A DNA stretch of 64,000 nt, taken from the NCBI RefSeq assembly GCF_004354915.1, contig NZ_SMSI01000002.1, positions 124,001 to 188,000 on the forward strand. The letters run 5' to 3'. The notes under the pieces were generated by a model that saw only the letters and a list, made by a program, of their open reading frames with translations, was not told where the DNA came from and did not search any database. A program made the position numbers and the translations under genes. Shown here piece after piece: positions 41,466 to 51,775 of the stretch. Position 1 is the stretch's first letter; each line of letters opens with the position of its first letter. This DNA is from Pseudohoeflea suaedae. Lineage in GTDB: Bacteria; Pseudomonadota; Alphaproteobacteria; Rhizobiales; Rhizobiaceae.

Positions 41466-41583
41466 CGAAATCAACGGCTTGATCTTTTCAATCAACCTGG
41501 ATGTCTCGATTTAACTTTATTTGATCATCCCGCAACGATACTCTCGCCGATGGGGCAATTTGAGCATCAAACGGGAGAGTGGG

Positions 41584-42012
41584 ATGAAAAAACTTCTTCT
41601 TGCAGGGGCGATAACCGTAGGAATGCTGATGTCTGCGACATCGGCCTTTGCCGCCCGCATAGTGGCCAATGTCGACATCTCGTCGCAGACGATGACCGTC
41701 ACGCAGAATGGCGTGGTGAAATATCGCTGGAAGGTTTCCACCGGCCGCAAGGGCTACCGCACGCCGACGGGAACCTATTCGCCGAAATGGCTGTCCAAGC
41801 ACCATCGCTCGCGCAAATACAACAACGCGCCAATGCCATACGCCGTGTTCTTCCGTGGTGGTTATGCCATTCACGGGACCAATCAGGTCAGCCGCCTGGG
41901 CCGTCCGGCCTCGCATGGCTGTATCCGCCTGCATACGGCCAATGCGGCAACGTTTTTCTCGATGGTCGAGCGCAACGGTCGCTCCAAGATCCGCATCGTG
42001 ATCAATCACTGA
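41584..42012 (+). CDS. Short L,D-transpeptidase (YkuD domain)
   Basis: The ATG at 41584 follows GGGAGAGTGGG and starts a signal peptide (MKKLLLAGAITVGMLMSATS, cleavage after AFA near residue 23), giving 142 residues. The YkuD domain has the catalytic HGTNQVSRLGRPASHGCIRL segment (His near 99, Cys near 114). It should act on peptidoglycan stems in the periplasm, making 3-3 crosslinks or attaching proteins. It stands alone between cobD and a two-way terminator. Confidence 0.92.
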   Translation: MKKLLLAGAITVGMLMSATSAFAARIVANVDISSQTMTVTQNGVVKYRWKVSTGRKGYRTPTGTYSPKWLSKHHRSRKYNNAPMPYAVFFRGGYAIHGTNQVSRLGRPASHGCIRLHTANAATFFSMVERNGRSKIRIVINH

Positions 42013-42037
42013 CGGCAAGCGCCGGGAACGACAGACC

Positions 42038-42063
42038 AAAGGCGCCGTGTGGCGCCTTTTTCA
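42038..42063. terminator. Two-way terminator between the L,D-transpeptidase and lpxXL genes
   Basis: AAAGGCGCC (42038-42046) and GGCGCCTTT (42051-42059) form a perfect nine-base stem with a GTGT loop. It is followed by more T residues on the plus strand. It overlaps the end of the convergent lpxXL gene. Confidence 0.85.
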
Positions 42064-43017
42064 TTTTCGTTTCCGCAATTTGCGCTTGATCGCCCAGCGG
42101 TCGTGGAACCATTGCCACTGGCCGGGATATTCCCGCACCCATTCCTCGACCTTGTCGTTGAGAAGCTGGCAGGTGGCCGGGACGTCGACGCGACCGTCCT
42201 CGGCACGCGGGATTTCGATCTCCGGCTCGATCTCGAGCCTGAAGCGACCGCCGGGAAGACGGACGCAGCGGGCCGGGTAGACGCTGCAGTTAAACTGGCG
42301 GGCGAGCTTGCCGAGAAGCGGATTGGTCTGCACAGCGTGGCCGAAGAAGGTCGTCTTGGCGCCGCGCTGAAACTTCTGGTCGACAAGCATGCCGACGCCG
42401 CCATCGTCATCCAGTCGGCGGGCGAGCGCAATGGCTGCACCTGCGCGCGACGGCACGAGATGGCCCATATGCGTGCGCCGTGCCGACAGGACGTGTCTGG
42501 CGATATAGGGGTTGTTGGGCGGACGGAAGAGGGCGGTGACCTCCAGACCGTACGCAGCCGCACCGATCGGCAGAAGCTCGAAATTGCCGGTATGCGCGGT
42601 GAAGACGATGAAGGGCTTCTTCTCGTCAACCAGCCTGGCAAAGATATCGACGCCCTTCACCTCGACACGCCCCTGTGACGGATTTTCGATGTTGAGATCG
42701 AAAATCTTGTCGAGGAAGACATATTCCACCCCAAGCCGCGCCATGCTGCCCCACATGTCGCGGGCGATCTGCTCGTGCTCTTCCGCCGTCTTCTCCGGGA
42801 AGGCCAGGGCGAGATTATAGAGCGCGAGCTTGTGGCGCGACGTCTTCGGCCCGATGCGTCGCGCGAGCCAGTCGACCACGTTGATGGTGGGGTCGGCGGG
42901 AAACAGCGAAGCAAGCTTCAGCAGGCTGATGACGGTCGTACCCACGAGCCAGTGCCGCACCCTGCGGATGATCACGAAGGTCTTGACGATCAACGGGTGG
43001 GGAAGCTTGCTACGCAT
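42061..43017 (-). CDS. lpxXL: Very-long-chain acyl transferase for lipid A (LpxXL)
   Basis: The ATG complementary to 43015-43017 gives 318 residues; the longer frame runs into the dehydrogenase gene. It is an LpxL/HtrB-family acyltransferase with one N-terminal membrane anchor, the HxxxxE motif in FTAHTGNFELLPIG near 139, and MLVDQKFQRGAKTTFFGH near 205. Position at the end of the acpXL operon identifies it as LpxXL, which puts the 27-hydroxy-C28 chain onto rhizobial lipid A. Confidence 0.9.
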   Translation of the reverse strand: MRSKLPHPLIVKTFVIIRRVRHWLVGTTVISLLKLASLFPADPTINVVDWLARRIGPKTSRHKLALYNLALAFPEKTAEEHEQIARDMWGSMARLGVEYVFLDKIFDLNIENPSQGRVEVKGVDIFARLVDEKKPFIVFTAHTGNFELLPIGAAAYGLEVTALFRPPNNPYIARHVLSARRTHMGHLVPSRAGAAIALARRLDDDGGVGMLVDQKFQRGAKTTFFGHAVQTNPLLGKLARQFNCSVYPARCVRLPGGRFRLEIEPEIEIPRAEDGRVDVPATCQLLNDKVEEWVREYPGQWQWFHDRWAIKRKLRKRK

Positions 43018-43025
43018 GCGGCGGA

Positions 43026-44054
43026 TCACTCCATACGCAGCACGATTTTCCCGAACACATCGCGGGTTTCCATGCGGGCCAGGGCCTTGTCGATCGACTT
43101 GAAATCGACCTCGGTGTCGATGACCGGATGAACGAGGCCCGAAGCCATCTTCTGCATGGCATTGGCCATGTTCTCCATGCGGCAACCGAAGGAGCCGATA
43201 AGCCGGAGTTGCTGCTGGAAGAGCATCATCAGGTTGACGTCGGTCGACACGCCGGAGGTGGAGCCGCAGGTTACCAGACGACCGCCGCGCTTGAGCGAGA
43301 ACATCGATCCGGCCCAGGTGTCCTTGCCGACATGTTCGAAGACGACATCCACGCCGCGCTTTTTGGTGAGCTTGCGCAACACGCCCTCGAAGCGGTCGGT
43401 GCGGTAGTTGATGACATGATCGGCGCCGAGCGCCTTGGCCGGCTCGATCTTCTCGTCCGAGCCGACGGTGGTGTAAACCGTGCAGCCGATCTTCTTGGCA
43501 AGCTGGATCGCCGCCGAGCCGATGCCGGAGCCGCCGGCGTGAACGAGGATATGTTCGCCTGGCTCCAGTTTGGCGTTGTCGAAGAGCATGTGCTCCACGG
43601 TGCCGAAAGTGACGGGTGCGAGGGCGGCGGCCACCGCGTCGACACCGGGAGGTGCGGGCACCAGAAGGCGGGCCGGAAGGTTCACGCGCTCACAGGCAAA
43701 GCCGTCGAGATGGAAGCCGTGGACGCCCGAAACATGTTCGCAGAGATTGTCCCGGCCTTCGCGGCAGGGGCGGCACAGGCCACACGTGCGCGCGCCGTAG
43801 ATAGAGACGATCTGGCCGGGCTGCAGGTTGGATACGCCCGGGCCGACGGTCTCGACCACACCTGCGGCTTCCGCGCCGATGGTGAGCGGCAGCTTGCGCT
43901 TGGCAAACGCCATGCCGCGCCAGCCCCAGACGTCGATGTGGTTGAGGGCGACCGCGCCGATCCTGACGGTGACTTCGCCGAGGCCCGGGGCCTCGGGGTC
44001 GGCCACGTCGACGAGTTCAAGCTTGCGGTCCTCGATGAGTTGAAGTGCCTGCAT
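43026..44054 (-). CDS. Zinc-binding dehydrogenase of the very-long-chain fatty acid operon
   Basis: The 342-residue medium-chain dehydrogenase has the structural zinc cysteines in YGARTCGLCRPCREGRDNLC near 87-106 and a nucleotide-binding HAGGSGIGSAAIQLAKK near 173. In rhizobia an equivalent gene always sits between fabF1XL and lpxXL and is thought to supply the enoyl- or ketoacyl-reduction step of C28 chain synthesis. Its stop lies eight bases before the lpxXL start. Confidence 0.88.
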   Translation of the reverse strand: MQALQLIEDRKLELVDVADPEAPGLGEVTVRIGAVALNHIDVWGWRGMAFAKRKLPLTIGAEAAGVVETVGPGVSNLQPGQIVSIYGARTCGLCRPCREGRDNLCEHVSGVHGFHLDGFACERVNLPARLLVPAPPGVDAVAAALAPVTFGTVEHMLFDNAKLEPGEHILVHAGGSGIGSAAIQLAKKIGCTVYTTVGSDEKIEPAKALGADHVINYRTDRFEGVLRKLTKKRGVDVVFEHVGKDTWAGSMFSLKRGGRLVTCGSTSGVSTDVNLMMLFQQQLRLIGSFGCRMENMANAMQKMASGLVHPVIDTEVDFKSIDKALARMETRDVFGKIVLRME

Positions 44055-44116
44055 GTCAGCTCCCCCGCCGGGCGTGCGGCGGTTTGGTCAAAGTCAAAAA
44101 CGTTTCGATGGTCCGA

Positions 44117-45400
<1,284 letters not shown>

Positions 45401-45411
45401 GACGATCTCCC

Positions 45412-46614
45412 TCACCCTGCTTTCGACAGGCGTGCCATGCCTTCGCCGCGCTGGAAGCCCAGGGCGGTGACAAGAGCTGTTTTGGGTGCTGCGGGCATTT
45501 CCTTTTCGCCTTCAGCGGAGAAGCGGGCAATCGGCGCTCCGGCGGAAACCGCGATGGCGCCCAGCGCGATGGCGAGAGGGAATTGCGCTTCCACACCGTG
45601 ACCGAAGGCGATGGCCTGGCGGCGCAGCCGGGCGGCGGAGAAACGCTCCTTCAGCCAGTTCTCCTCGCGGGCGGCCATCACCGGCTCGCCGGCGGCGCCG
45701 GAGATGACGAGTTCGACAGACCCTGCATCGGCCGCGACCCTGTCGGCGAGACGCGACAGGCGCTCCTCGAGCTTGCCTTCCTCGCGGGAGCCGCGGTCGC
45801 CTTCGACTTCATCGAGCGTGGCATAGATGGTCGCGCCGCGCGCTTCTGCATGGTCGCGGGATTCCAGAACGAGGAATGCGCCTGCCGATCCGAAGACGAC
45901 GCCGTTCGGCGCGACGGAAGACGGATCCTCTGCATTGCCCTGCCGGTCGTCGGCAACGCCGGAGGACTCGGTCATCAGCAGCAGGTCGGCACGCGCTGCG
46001 GATAATGCGCCGCCCACGAGGCAATGTGTCGACTGGCCCGCGGCGATGCGTGCGCGTGCGGTTTCGAAGGCCGAGATGCCGGCGCCTTCTTCGCCCATCA
46101 GCGTGCGCGACGAGCCGGTAACCTTGTGGACGATCGAGATGTTGCCTGCGAGCAGGTTGGAAAGCTGGGCGAGGAACAGCGTCGGGCGCAATTCCGTCAT
46201 CAGTTTCTCGTTGAGCATGACCTCGCGGTCGTTGACCTTGCGCGATTCCTCGACGATCAGCGTATCGACACTGATATCGCGCTCGCCACCGCCGGCCGCC
46301 ACGATCAGGTCCATGGTGGCGCAGGCTTCCTCATTATCCTTGAGGCCGGCATCGTCGAGCGCCAGTCCGGCTGCGAAGACGCCGAGGCGCTGCCAGTTTT
46401 CCATCTGTCGCTGGTCGCCGCGACGGGGAATCTGTTCGGACCAGTCGATCTCGGGCAGGGGATGGGCGGCGTAGTGCGGCTCCCAGGAATTGTCGACGAC
46501 GGGCTTGATCGGCGCGGTGCCGGTCAGAAGCTTTTCGTGGGCCTCGCGGCCGATTCCGAGAGAGGTGACAATGCCGATGCCGGTGATGACGACATCCGTG
46601 GCTGCGTTGCTCAT
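45412..46614 (-). CDS. fabF2XL: KAS-like protein FabF2XL lacking the catalytic cysteine
   Basis: The 400-residue protein follows the condensing-enzyme fold (VVITGIGIVTSLGIG at the start). Where active synthases have a TACAS motif it reads HKVTGSSRTLMGEE, so the nucleophile Cys is Ser or missing, and the NAHGT histidine region is replaced by SGAAGEPV. A His remains in IAFGHGVEAQFP near 345. It therefore resembles chain-length-factor partners of polyketide synthases and likely forms a heterodimer with FabF1XL that sets the C26-C28 length. The next gene follows closely. Confidence 0.88.
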   Translation of the reverse strand: MSNAATDVVITGIGIVTSLGIGREAHEKLLTGTAPIKPVVDNSWEPHYAAHPLPEIDWSEQIPRRGDQRQMENWQRLGVFAAGLALDDAGLKDNEEACATMDLIVAAGGGERDISVDTLIVEESRKVNDREVMLNEKLMTELRPTLFLAQLSNLLAGNISIVHKVTGSSRTLMGEEGAGISAFETARARIAAGQSTHCLVGGALSAARADLLLMTESSGVADDRQGNAEDPSSVAPNGVVFGSAGAFLVLESRDHAEARGATIYATLDEVEGDRGSREEGKLEERLSRLADRVAADAGSVELVISGAAGEPVMAAREENWLKERFSAARLRRQAIAFGHGVEAQFPLAIALGAIAVSAGAPIARFSAEGEKEMPAAPKTALVTALGFQRGEGMARLSKAG

Positions 46615-46667
46615 AACTGACCTCCAGCTTCATTGACCGGGTTTCAGAACCCGGTTTGGGCTCCGGC

Positions 46668-47129
46668 TCAAGCCAGTGCGTCGAGCCCGATTTCAGAAGC
46701 GCGTTTGCGGATCACGTCCGCCAGCGGTGTCTGGTCGAAGGGTATGGTACGGTACTTGAGCTGACAATCGGCGAGGGTTTTGCCCGCCGATGTGATCTTG
46801 CCCTTGGTGACGGCGAAACCCGAACCTTCGTGTAGCAGTTCCGCTTCCACGACCAGTTCGGTTTCAGGCTTTACGAAGTCCCGCATCTTGGCCTTGTCGA
46901 CCGACATGAGGAAGGGCATCACCGAAAAGCCGCTGCGGCCGATGATCATGAAGCCACCGGCCTGCGCCATGGTTTCGACCAGAAGCACGCCGGGAACGAT
47001 CGGCATGCCCGGGAAGTGCCCCTCGAATACCGTGCTTTCAGCCGGCACGGTGCTGTGCGCCGTCAGACGTCCGGGGTCGCCTTCGAAGGCAACCACCTTG
47101 TCGATCATCTGAAAATATTCGAGCAGCAT
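46668..47129 (-). CDS. fabZXL: 3-hydroxyacyl-ACP dehydratase of the very-long-chain operon (FabZ-like)
   Basis: The ATG complementary to 47127-47129 gives 153 residues. It is a hot-dog fold dehydratase with the catalytic His in VFEGHFPGMPIVPGVLLVETMAQAGG (residues ~34-59, His near 37 and Glu near 51). It removes water from 3-hydroxyacyl-AcpXL. It starts 14 bases after acpXL on the same strand. Confidence 0.92.
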   Translation of the reverse strand: MLLEYFQMIDKVVAFEGDPGRLTAHSTVPAESTVFEGHFPGMPIVPGVLLVETMAQAGGFMIIGRSGFSVMPFLMSVDKAKMRDFVKPETELVVEAELLHEGSGFAVTKGKITSAGKTLADCQLKYRTIPFDQTPLADVIRKRASEIGLDALA

Positions 47130-47143
47130 GCCGGATCCGCGCC

Positions 47144-47422
47144 TCAACCCTTGGCGGCGCGGAGTTCGTCGATCTTGGTGCAGAGGTTGCCGAGGACGAA
47201 GTATTCCTCGGTGGAGGCCTTGCCGTCGTTGACTTCCTGAGTCCACTGCTCGAGCGGGATCTTGATGCCGAATTCCTTGTCGATCGCAAACACGATGTCG
47301 AGGAAGTCGAGGCTGTCGATACCCAGATCGTCGATGGTGTGGCTCTCGGGCGTAATGGTGTCGCGATCAATCTCGCTGGTCTCAGCGATGATGTCGGCGA
47401 CCTTGTCGAATGTAGCGGTCAC
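47144..47422 (-). CDS. acpXL: Acyl carrier protein AcpXL
   Basis: Starting at the GTG complementary to 47420-47422 gives 92 residues, exactly the length of rhizobial AcpXL, and the N-terminus [19 protein letters not shown] matches that family closely. The phosphopantetheine serine is in [18 protein letters not shown] near 38. It carries the growing 27-hydroxyoctacosanoyl chain. It is the first gene of the six-gene operon running down to lpxXL. The longer frame upstream has no ribosome site. Confidence 0.95.
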   Translation of the reverse strand: MTATFDKVADIIAETSEIDRDTITPESHTIDDLGIDSLDFLDIVFAIDKEFGIKIPLEQWTQEVNDGKASTEEYFVLGNLCTKIDELRAAKG

Positions 47423-47538
47423 GCGCTTTTTCCCTGTTGGTCGTGCGATTTGCGGCAAGCTATAGAAAAAACCGCACCAAAAGCCAATGGGGAGAATGCG
47501 CGGAGATCAGCTTTCCCCGCGCCTTCTTCAGGCTTTGC

Positions 47539-48888
47539 TCAAACAGCCAGCGAATGCCGCGCTTTGCCGGTCTGCAGGTAGGTGTCGAAGGCCGACGCAA
47601 CGGTGCGGACAAACGGGCGGCCCTTCTCGGTCAGCTGGAAAATTCCGTCGGTCAGTTCGACCAGACCGTCATTTCCGGTTTCCGCCAGCTTGATTGCTTC
47701 CTCAATCACTTCATTGGCATCGCGGCCGAATTCCTGTGTGAGTTCGGCGAAGGAAAAGGCGAAATCGCACATGAGAAGTTCGATGACCCGCCCGCGGACA
47801 CGGTCTTCGAGCCGGAGTTCGAACCCGCGTTCGGTCGCCAGACGTCCCTCGTTGACGCGGCGCTGATATTCCGCGGTCGCCGCGACGTTCTGAACATAGC
47901 CTTCGGTCGTCTGACCGATGGACGAGGCGCCGAGGCCGATCAGGGCATCGGCCGAATCGACCGTGTAGCCCTGGAAGTTCCTGCGCATTGTGCCCGACGC
48001 CGCTGCGATGGCAAGGCTGTCGTCGGGCAGCGCGAAGTGGTCGATGCCGATGGCCGCGTAGCCCGCGGCGGTGACCTGCGCGGCGGCATGGTTCATCTGG
48101 GCGAAACGCTCGGTCACATCCGGAAGCGCTTCATCGGGAATCATCTTCTGGTGCGTCTTCATCCACGGTACATGGGCGTATCCGAAGAGAGCGATCCGGT
48201 CCGGCCTGAACGACAGAACCTGCTCGAGTGTCCGGTGGACCGATTCGCGGGTCTGGTAGGGCAGGCCGTAGAGGACATCGCAGTTGACGGATTTGACGCC
48301 GCGCGCGCGCACCTGCTCGATCACTTCCCTTGTCTGCTCGAAACTCTGCAGCCGGTTGATCGCCTTCTGCACCTTCTCGTCGAAATCCTGCACGCCGATC
48401 GACGCGCGGGTCAGGCCGATCTCGGCAAGCGCGTCGTAACGCGGGCCATCGAGGTCATTGGGATCCATCTCCACCGATATCTCGGCGTCGGCTGCGAAAT
48501 CGAAGCGGCTGCGCAGCAGATCCGAAAGGGCGATCATGTCCTCGGGCTTCAGCATGGTCGGCGAGCCGCCGCCCAGGTGCAGGGCGGTGACACGGCAGCC
48601 GGGATCGACGAGATCCGAAATCGTGTCGATCTCGTGTTTGAGCGCGGCGAGGTAACTGGTCAGCGGATCATAGCGCAGCGTCTGTTTCGTGGTGCAGCCG
48701 CAGAACCAGCAAAGCCGGTCGCAATAGGGAATGTGGACATAAAGCGAGAGTGTCTGGCCGGGCTTGAGCGCGCGGAGCCAGCGACCGTATGTCGCTGCGT
48801 CGACGCCACCGTGGAAGTGCGGAGCGGTGGGGTAGCTTGTATAACGCGGCGCGGGGCCCGCATGGCGCTGGACGAGATCTTTGTGCAT
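47539..48888 (-). CDS. hemN: Oxygen-independent coproporphyrinogen III oxidase
   Basis: I chose the ATG at 48888 over the GTG at 48918. An FNR box centred near 48952 predicts a transcript start near 48911, downstream of the GTG. The 449-residue radical-SAM enzyme has the cluster cysteines in VHIPYCDRLCWFCGC (Cys56, 60 and 63, plus Cys65), LGGGSPTML near 108 and the HemN C-terminal domain. It makes protoporphyrinogen IX precursor without oxygen. It is divergent from fnrN. Confidence 0.94.
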   Translation of the reverse strand: MHKDLVQRHAGPAPRYTSYPTAPHFHGGVDAATYGRWLRALKPGQTLSLYVHIPYCDRLCWFCGCTTKQTLRYDPLTSYLAALKHEIDTISDLVDPGCRVTALHLGGGSPTMLKPEDMIALSDLLRSRFDFAADAEISVEMDPNDLDGPRYDALAEIGLTRASIGVQDFDEKVQKAINRLQSFEQTREVIEQVRARGVKSVNCDVLYGLPYQTRESVHRTLEQVLSFRPDRIALFGYAHVPWMKTHQKMIPDEALPDVTERFAQMNHAAAQVTAAGYAAIGIDHFALPDDSLAIAAASGTMRRNFQGYTVDSADALIGLGASSIGQTTEGYVQNVAATAEYQRRVNEGRLATERGFELRLEDRVRGRVIELLMCDFAFSFAELTQEFGRDANEVIEEAIKLAETGNDGLVELTDGIFQLTEKGRPFVRTVASAFDTYLQTGKARHSLAV

Positions 48889-48945
48889 GCTCGGAAATTC
48901 CTGTTGGCGGTCCGTCACACATGCCGGGCAGGGATGTTAAATGCA

Positions 48946-48959
48946 TTGATGTCGATCAA
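48946..48959. promoter_or_regulatory. FNR/FixK-type box in the hemN-fnrN control region
   Basis: TTGAT-GTCG-ATCAA at 48946-48959 is a perfect match to the FNR/FixK consensus. Its centre is about 64 bases from the hemN ATG, as expected for class II activation with a leader of roughly 25 bases. It predicts induction of hemN at low oxygen by the adjacent FnrN, possibly also feedback on fnrN. Confidence 0.85.
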
Positions 48960-48992
48960 AGCCCGGATGAGCGGCAGGCTTTGGCGGGCGAG

Positions 48993-49017
48993 AATGCGCG
49001 CATTGATTTGAATGCGC
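48993..49017. repeat. Three AATGCGC units ahead of fnrN
   Basis: AATGCGCGCATT at 48993-49004 is a 12-base perfect palindrome made of two overlapping AATGCGC units. A third unit lies at 49011-49017, in direct orientation to the first with an 18-base offset. A TTGAT half-site of an FNR box overlaps it at 49003-49007. This is a candidate operator for an unidentified regulator of fnrN. Confidence 0.4.
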
Positions 49018-49065
49018 GGTTTTTTGGGTTATTAGAAGTTTACGCACGCAAAGAGAGTGAGAGTG

Positions 49066-49791
49066 ATGGACGCCATACGCAAGGACATCCACAACTCCGA
49101 CGTCCCGGTCCTCTGCAAGGCCTGCGAGGCGCGGCATCGCGGCGTCTGTGGCGCACTGTCGCCGTCACAGCTGCAGTCGCTGAGCAAATCCGCCAGCCGC
49201 AAGAAGCTCGGTTCGGGCACCGAACTTATGGGCGAAAGCCTGACGGCCTCGAGTTATTCCAACATCATCGGCGGAGTGGTGAAGCTCGTGAAAATGCTGG
49301 CGGACGGACGCCAGCAGATCGTCGGCCTTCAGTTTGCTCCCGACTTCCTCGGGCGACCCTTCAAGAATGAAAGTGCGCTGACGGCGGAAGCGGCGACGGA
49401 TGTCAGCGTCTGCTCGTTCCCCCGCCCGGTCATTGAGAAGATGATGTCGGAAAGCCCGGAGCTGGAGCACAAGCTTCTCGAGCAGACGCTCAAGGAACTC
49501 GACGAGGCGCGCGACTGGATGGTTACGCTCGGACGCAAGACAGCGGCCGAGAAGGTGGCGAGCTTCCTGCTTCTCATTGCCACAAATTCCGATCCGGAGA
49601 ACGACGGCGAGTCCGCCGAGTTCGATCTGCCGCTGACGCGCGCGGACATCGCCGATTTCCTCGGCCTCACGATAGAGACGGTGAGCCGCCAGCTGACCAA
49701 GCTGCGCAAGGAAGGCGTCATCGAGGTTCGCAACAACCGCCATGTCAGCGTGCCCCACCTCGAGCGCCTTGCGGATATTGCCGGCTTCTAG
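49066..49791 (+). CDS. fnrN: CRP/FNR-family oxygen sensor FnrN
   Basis: The ATG at 49066 is favoured by AAAGAGAGTGAGAG upstream; GTG codons slightly earlier are alternatives. The 241-residue protein has the [4Fe-4S] ligands Cys17, Cys20 and Cys28 (C-x2-C-x7-C) and Cys116 (VSVCSF), a cyclic-nucleotide-like beta roll and a helix-turn-helix with the FNR recognition motif ExxSR in IETVSRQLTKL near 207. It should activate genes at low oxygen through TTGAT-N4-ATCAA sites, one of which lies in its own upstream region. Confidence 0.93.
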   Translation: MDAIRKDIHNSDVPVLCKACEARHRGVCGALSPSQLQSLSKSASRKKLGSGTELMGESLTASSYSNIIGGVVKLVKMLADGRQQIVGLQFAPDFLGRPFKNESALTAEAATDVSVCSFPRPVIEKMMSESPELEHKLLEQTLKELDEARDWMVTLGRKTAAEKVASFLLLIATNSDPENDGESAEFDLPLTRADIADFLGLTIETVSRQLTKLRKEGVIEVRNNRHVSVPHLERLADIAGF

Positions 49792-50000
49792 CTCGTTTCC
49801 GCCGGCCATCCTCGGCGAAAGCTGACATTTACGTACACGTCAGATACTGGTAGGCGAAGAATGCCGGTACTGTTGCGTTCCCGCTTGTGAAGCTGCTCGA
49901 CATATGTACCTGCATTTGCCAGAGAAAGAGCATCATCTGGTTGAGGTGAGACAGCGCCTTGGAAGAGAGGGTGCCTGGAAGCAGGGAAGAGGATAGTGGA

Positions 50001-51653
50001 ATGGAGCTCCCAGAACGCGAAAGCATGGAATTCGACGTCGTCATCGTCGGCGCGGGCCCGGCGGGGCTGTCGGCGGCAATCCGTATCAAGGAGCTCGATC
50101 CCGAGCTGACGGTGGTCGTGCTTGAAAAGGGTGGCGAGGTCGGCGCTCACATTCTTTCCGGCGCGGTGGTCGATCCGGTCGGCATCGACAAGCTGATCCC
50201 CGACTGGCGGGACGACCCGGACCATCCTTTCCAGACCGAAGTGACCGACGATCGTTTCCTCGTTCTCGGACCGGCCGGCTCGATCAGGCTGCCCAATTTC
50301 ATGATGCCGCCGCTGATGAGCAATCACGGCAATTACATCGTCTCGCTGGGCAATGTCTGCAAGTGGCTCGCAGGCCGGGCGGAAGCGCTCGGCGTCGAGA
50401 TCTATCCCGGTTTCGCGGCGAGCGAAGTGCTCTACAATGACGAGGGCGCAGTGATCGGCGTCGCCACCGGCGACATGGGCGTGGGGCGTGACGGCGAGCC
50501 CGGTGGTGCCTATGCCCGGGGCATGGCGCTGCTGGGCAAATATGTGCTCATCGGCGAGGGCGTGCGCGGCTCGCTCGCCAAGCAGCTCATCGAGAAATTC
50601 GAACTCGGCGAGGAGCGGGAGCCGCAGAAATACGGGATTGGCCTGAAGGAACTCTGGGAGGTCAAGCCGGAGAACCATAAACCCGGTCTGGTGCAGCACT
50701 CCTTCGGCTGGCCGCTCGACAGGAAGACCGGCGGCGGCTCGTTCCTCTATCACTTCGGCGAAAACCTCGTCGCCGTGGGCTTCGTGGTCCACCTGAACTA
50801 CAAGAACCCCTATCTCTCGCCGTTCCAGGAATTCCAGCGCTTCAAGACCCATCAGTCCATCGCCCCGGTCTTCGAGGGGGCAAAGCGCGTCTCCTACGGC
50901 GCGCGCGCAATTTCCGAAGGCGGTTTCCAGTCGGTGCCGAAGCTGGCTTTCCCGGGCGGCGCGCTGATCGGCTGCTCGGCCGGTTTCGTCAACGTGCCGC
51001 GTATCAAGGGCTCGCACAATGCGGTGCTCTCGGGCATGCTTGCCGCCGAGCACATGGTGGAAGCCATTTCCGCCGGTCGGTCCCATGACACGCTGGACAG
51101 CTATGATGCCGCGTGGCGCGACTCCTCCATCGGCAAGGACCTCAGGAAGGTCCGCAACGTCAAGCCGCTATGGTCGAAGTTCGGCACCATCGGCGGCGTG
51201 ATGCTGGGCGGTCTCGACATGTGGTTGAATACGCTGTTCGGCGCTTCGCCCTTCGGCACCATGAAGCATGGAAAGCCCGACCATGCCTGCCTCGAGCCGG
51301 CTGCCAACCACAAGCCCATCGACTATCCAAAGCCCGACGGCGAACTGACCTTCGACCGCCTGTCTTCGGTGTTCCTGTCCAATACCAACCATGAGGAAGA
51401 CCAGCCGGTTCACCTCCAGGTCAAGGACATGGACTTGCAGAAGCGCTCCGAGCACGACGTGTTCGCCGGCCCGTCCACCCGCTATTGCCCGGCGGGCGTT
51501 TATGAGTGGGTCGAGGAAGACGGCAAGGACACCTTCGTGATCAACGCGCAGAACTGCGTGCACTGCAAGACCTGCGACATCAAGGACCCGAACCAGAACA
51601 TCAACTGGGTGCCGCCGCAGGGCGGCGAGGGGCCGGTCTACCAGGATATGTAA
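50001..51653 (+). CDS. etfD: Electron transfer flavoprotein-ubiquinone oxidoreductase
   Basis: The ATG at 50001 gives 550 residues, the usual length. It has an FAD-binding start (DVVIVGAGPAGLSAAIRI near residue 11), the ETF-QO middle region (GLKELWEVKPENHKPGLVQHSFGWPLD near 215) and a C-terminal [4Fe-4S] ferredoxin-like domain (RYCPAGVYEW near 494 and NCVHCKTCDIKDP near 520). It passes electrons from ETF to ubiquinone at the membrane, serving acyl-CoA, dimethylglycine and sarcosine dehydrogenases. The last role could connect it to methylated-amine breakdown. Confidence 0.96.
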   Translation: MELPERESMEFDVVIVGAGPAGLSAAIRIKELDPELTVVVLEKGGEVGAHILSGAVVDPVGIDKLIPDWRDDPDHPFQTEVTDDRFLVLGPAGSIRLPNFMMPPLMSNHGNYIVSLGNVCKWLAGRAEALGVEIYPGFAASEVLYNDEGAVIGVATGDMGVGRDGEPGGAYARGMALLGKYVLIGEGVRGSLAKQLIEKFELGEEREPQKYGIGLKELWEVKPENHKPGLVQHSFGWPLDRKTGGGSFLYHFGENLVAVGFVVHLNYKNPYLSPFQEFQRFKTHQSIAPVFEGAKRVSYGARAISEGGFQSVPKLAFPGGALIGCSAGFVNVPRIKGSHNAVLSGMLAAEHMVEAISAGRSHDTLDSYDAAWRDSSIGKDLRKVRNVKPLWSKFGTIGGVMLGGLDMWLNTLFGASPFGTMKHGKPDHACLEPAANHKPIDYPKPDGELTFDRLSSVFLSNTNHEEDQPVHLQVKDMDLQKRSEHDVFAGPSTRYCPAGVYEWVEEDGKDTFVINAQNCVHCKTCDIKDPNQNINWVPPQGGEGPVYQDM

Positions 51654-51716
51654 TCCTGTTCCGAGCGTTCGGGCGCGGTCTCCGGTTCCGTTCCGGACCG
51701 CGTCTCCGATATCCAG

Positions 51717-51756
51717 AAAAAGGTGCTTCGGTTGTTCGTATCCGGAGCACCTTTTT
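51717..51756. terminator. Two-way terminator between etfD and amn
   Basis: A 15-base stem (51717-51731 with 51742-51756, one G-T pair) has a ten-base loop and A/T runs on both ends, so it can end transcripts from both convergent genes. Confidence 0.9.
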
Positions 51757-51775
51757 CAATGGTTTCCGTGCCGGG

